From an uncultured Hyphomicrobiaceae bacterium (GTDB lineage Bacteria > Pseudomonadota > Alphaproteobacteria > Rhizobiales > CAMYJA01): 32,366 nucleotides of DNA. How positions within the stretch are numbered: position 1 is the stretch's first letter; every line of letters starts with the position of its first letter. Below the pieces are notes generated by a model. That model was not told the origin of the DNA. It did not search any database and worked only from the letters and a program-made list of their open reading frames with translations. The DNA lies in NCBI GenBank assembly GCA_947258705.1, contig CAMYJA010000004.1, positions 145,088 through 177,453 on the forward strand, written 5' to 3'. Positions 31,578 through 32,366 of this stretch are shown one piece after another. The position numbers and the translations under genes were made by a program.

Positions 31578-31609
31578 AATATCGCCATTCCAGTAGATGG
31601 AAGGTCAAG
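31578..31609 (-). promoter_or_regulatory. CueR/HmrR-type promoter-operator 2
   Basis: On the minus strand TTGACC (31603-31608) and GATATT (31578-31583) are separated by 19 bp with the same TTCCA-N5-TGGAA dyad. The 22-bp core at 31588-31609 is identical to that at 29354-29375. The predicted transcript starts near 31571 and has a leader of about 155 nt before the cytochrome gene. The adjoining 31610-31745 stretch holds no gene or clear element. Confidence 0.72.
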
Positions 31610-31745
31610 CCCCGCACAACAATAAGTTTTCGCCCAGGGATTTTGTCTCTTAGCAGCCGGGCACGTACTGCCTGGCGTCACTATTAATCGGAAAATTTGT
31701 GAATTCGCATGACAGTCAATTGACGTACAAATGTGCGCGGCGCAT

Positions 31746-32360
31746 TCAGTCGGGAAGATCCGTGCGTGGTTCATCGACGAACAACGGGCAGAACCCTTGA
31801 GGTGGCACTGCCAACGCACTGTTGAATTTGCTGGACATATTCTGGAAGGCGATCAGACCTGTCAGCTCAACGATGCCATCATCGTCAAAATAGGATCTTA
31901 AGCGATCCACCAGCCCGTCCTCGACCTGCCTATCTGATAGCGTCATGGCCTCCGCGTATTCGAGTACTGCTTTCTCCTTTTCATCAAAAAGGTCACTGTC
32001 CTTCCAGACCGACAACGCAGTAACTTTTTCACTTCCTACCCCGCGCTTGATCAATGTGGCGGAGTTTAAATCGACACAGAAAGAGCACGAATTAATCTGA
32101 GAAACGCGCACAGTAACGAGCGAGCGCAGAGCCGGGTCGACAGGCGAGGATCGGCGGTCGAACATGCCATAAAGTACTGCCACACCAAGGAAGAGTCTTG
32201 GCGACCTTGCCCAAAGGAGCGCCGCATCCAACACTTTTCCATATTTACGGCGCTGGTTCCAAAAGAACGGCCGCAGGTAAAACGGATAAGATTTCGAAGT
32301 TTTCACGGGAACTCTCATCTTGATACTTTCCGCGCCCGGCATTTGAAGTTTCTGATCCAT
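31746..32360 (-). CDS. Carboxymuconolactone decarboxylase-family (AhpD-like) protein
   Basis: This protein of up to 204 aa carries a CMD/AhpD fold: an alpha-helical core with LVTVRVSQINSCSFCVDLNSATLIKRG. The CxxC pair is present, but the His that often follows it (CxxCxxxH) is replaced by Asn. The later segment FDEKEKAVLEYAEAMTLSD and the terminal GIVELTGLIAFQNMSSKFN are typical of the family. Members act as peroxide-linked disulfide reductases or in unrelated decarboxylations, so no specific reaction is claimed. The start is uncertain: ATG 32360 lies at the window edge with AGGGAG directly adjacent, the frame stays open beyond it, and an internal ATG before RVPVKTSK is possible. Confidence 0.8.
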   Translation of the reverse strand: MDQKLQMPGAESIKMRVPVKTSKSYPFYLRPFFWNQRRKYGKVLDAALLWARSPRLFLGVAVLYGMFDRRSSPVDPALRSLVTVRVSQINSCSFCVDLNSATLIKRGVGSEKVTALSVWKDSDLFDEKEKAVLEYAEAMTLSDRQVEDGLVDRLRSYFDDDGIVELTGLIAFQNMSSKFNSALAVPPQGFCPLFVDEPRTDLPD

Positions 32361-32366
32361 CTCCCT

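Overview
The window reads as part of an alphaproteobacterial chromosome. Supporting signs are gap lying beside zapA, a perfect CtrA-type box (TTAA-N7-TTAAC), a 6S-like RNA close to zapA, GumB/ExoF-style polysaccharide export genes, and moderate to high GC. No genus can be named from the sequence alone. No insertion sequence, integrase, tRNA, rRNA or CRISPR array was seen.

Layout. (1) 1-3025 is GC-rich housekeeping: the 3' part of a POT-family peptide transporter, a convergent type I GAPDH gene (gap), and zapA, divergent from gap. (2) About 3290-18879 is an exopolysaccharide/capsule locus of the Wzx/Wzy type. It holds a methyltransferase, a structured RNA that is probably 6S RNA, a short Wza-type export lipoprotein, an outer-membrane barrel protein, a Wzc-type tyrosine autokinase, an initiating sugar-phosphate transferase, RmlA, a Wzy-like polymerase or ligase, a Wzx flippase and four glycosyltransferases. 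Some of the glycosyltransferases are on the minus strand. (3) 18872-20821 is a junction zone: the 3' remnant of a gene that once lay upstream of the last glycosyltransferase, a membrane-anchored alpha/beta hydrolase, and a TauE/SafE permease. (4) 20922-27958 is a heavy-metal efflux island: a CDF exporter, two small His-rich exported proteins, a CzcB-like adaptor carrying a 60-bp tandem repeat, and a CzcA-like HME-RND pump. There is no czcC. (5) 28004-32360 (minus strand) holds a second, atypical CDF protein, a SHOCT membrane protein, an L,D-transpeptidase, a mono-haem cytochrome c, a candidate 39-aa protein overlapping it, and a carboxymuconolactone decarboxylase-family protein.

How the parts work together. 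In the polysaccharide locus, the initiating transferase, glycosyltransferases and RmlA build a lipid-linked repeat. Wzx flips it, the Wzy-like protein polymerises it, and Wzc, the short Wza and possibly the barrel export it. In the metal island, the CDF proteins would move metal from cytoplasm to periplasm and the RND pump from periplasm outward. His-rich proteins would buffer metal between them.

The most informative regulatory signal is a pair of identical 22-bp CueR/HmrR-type operators with 19-bp promoter spacing, at 29354-29375 and 31588-31609. They place SHOCT-CDF and cytochrome c-L,D-transpeptidase in one predicted copper-responsive regulon. The regulator itself is not in the window.
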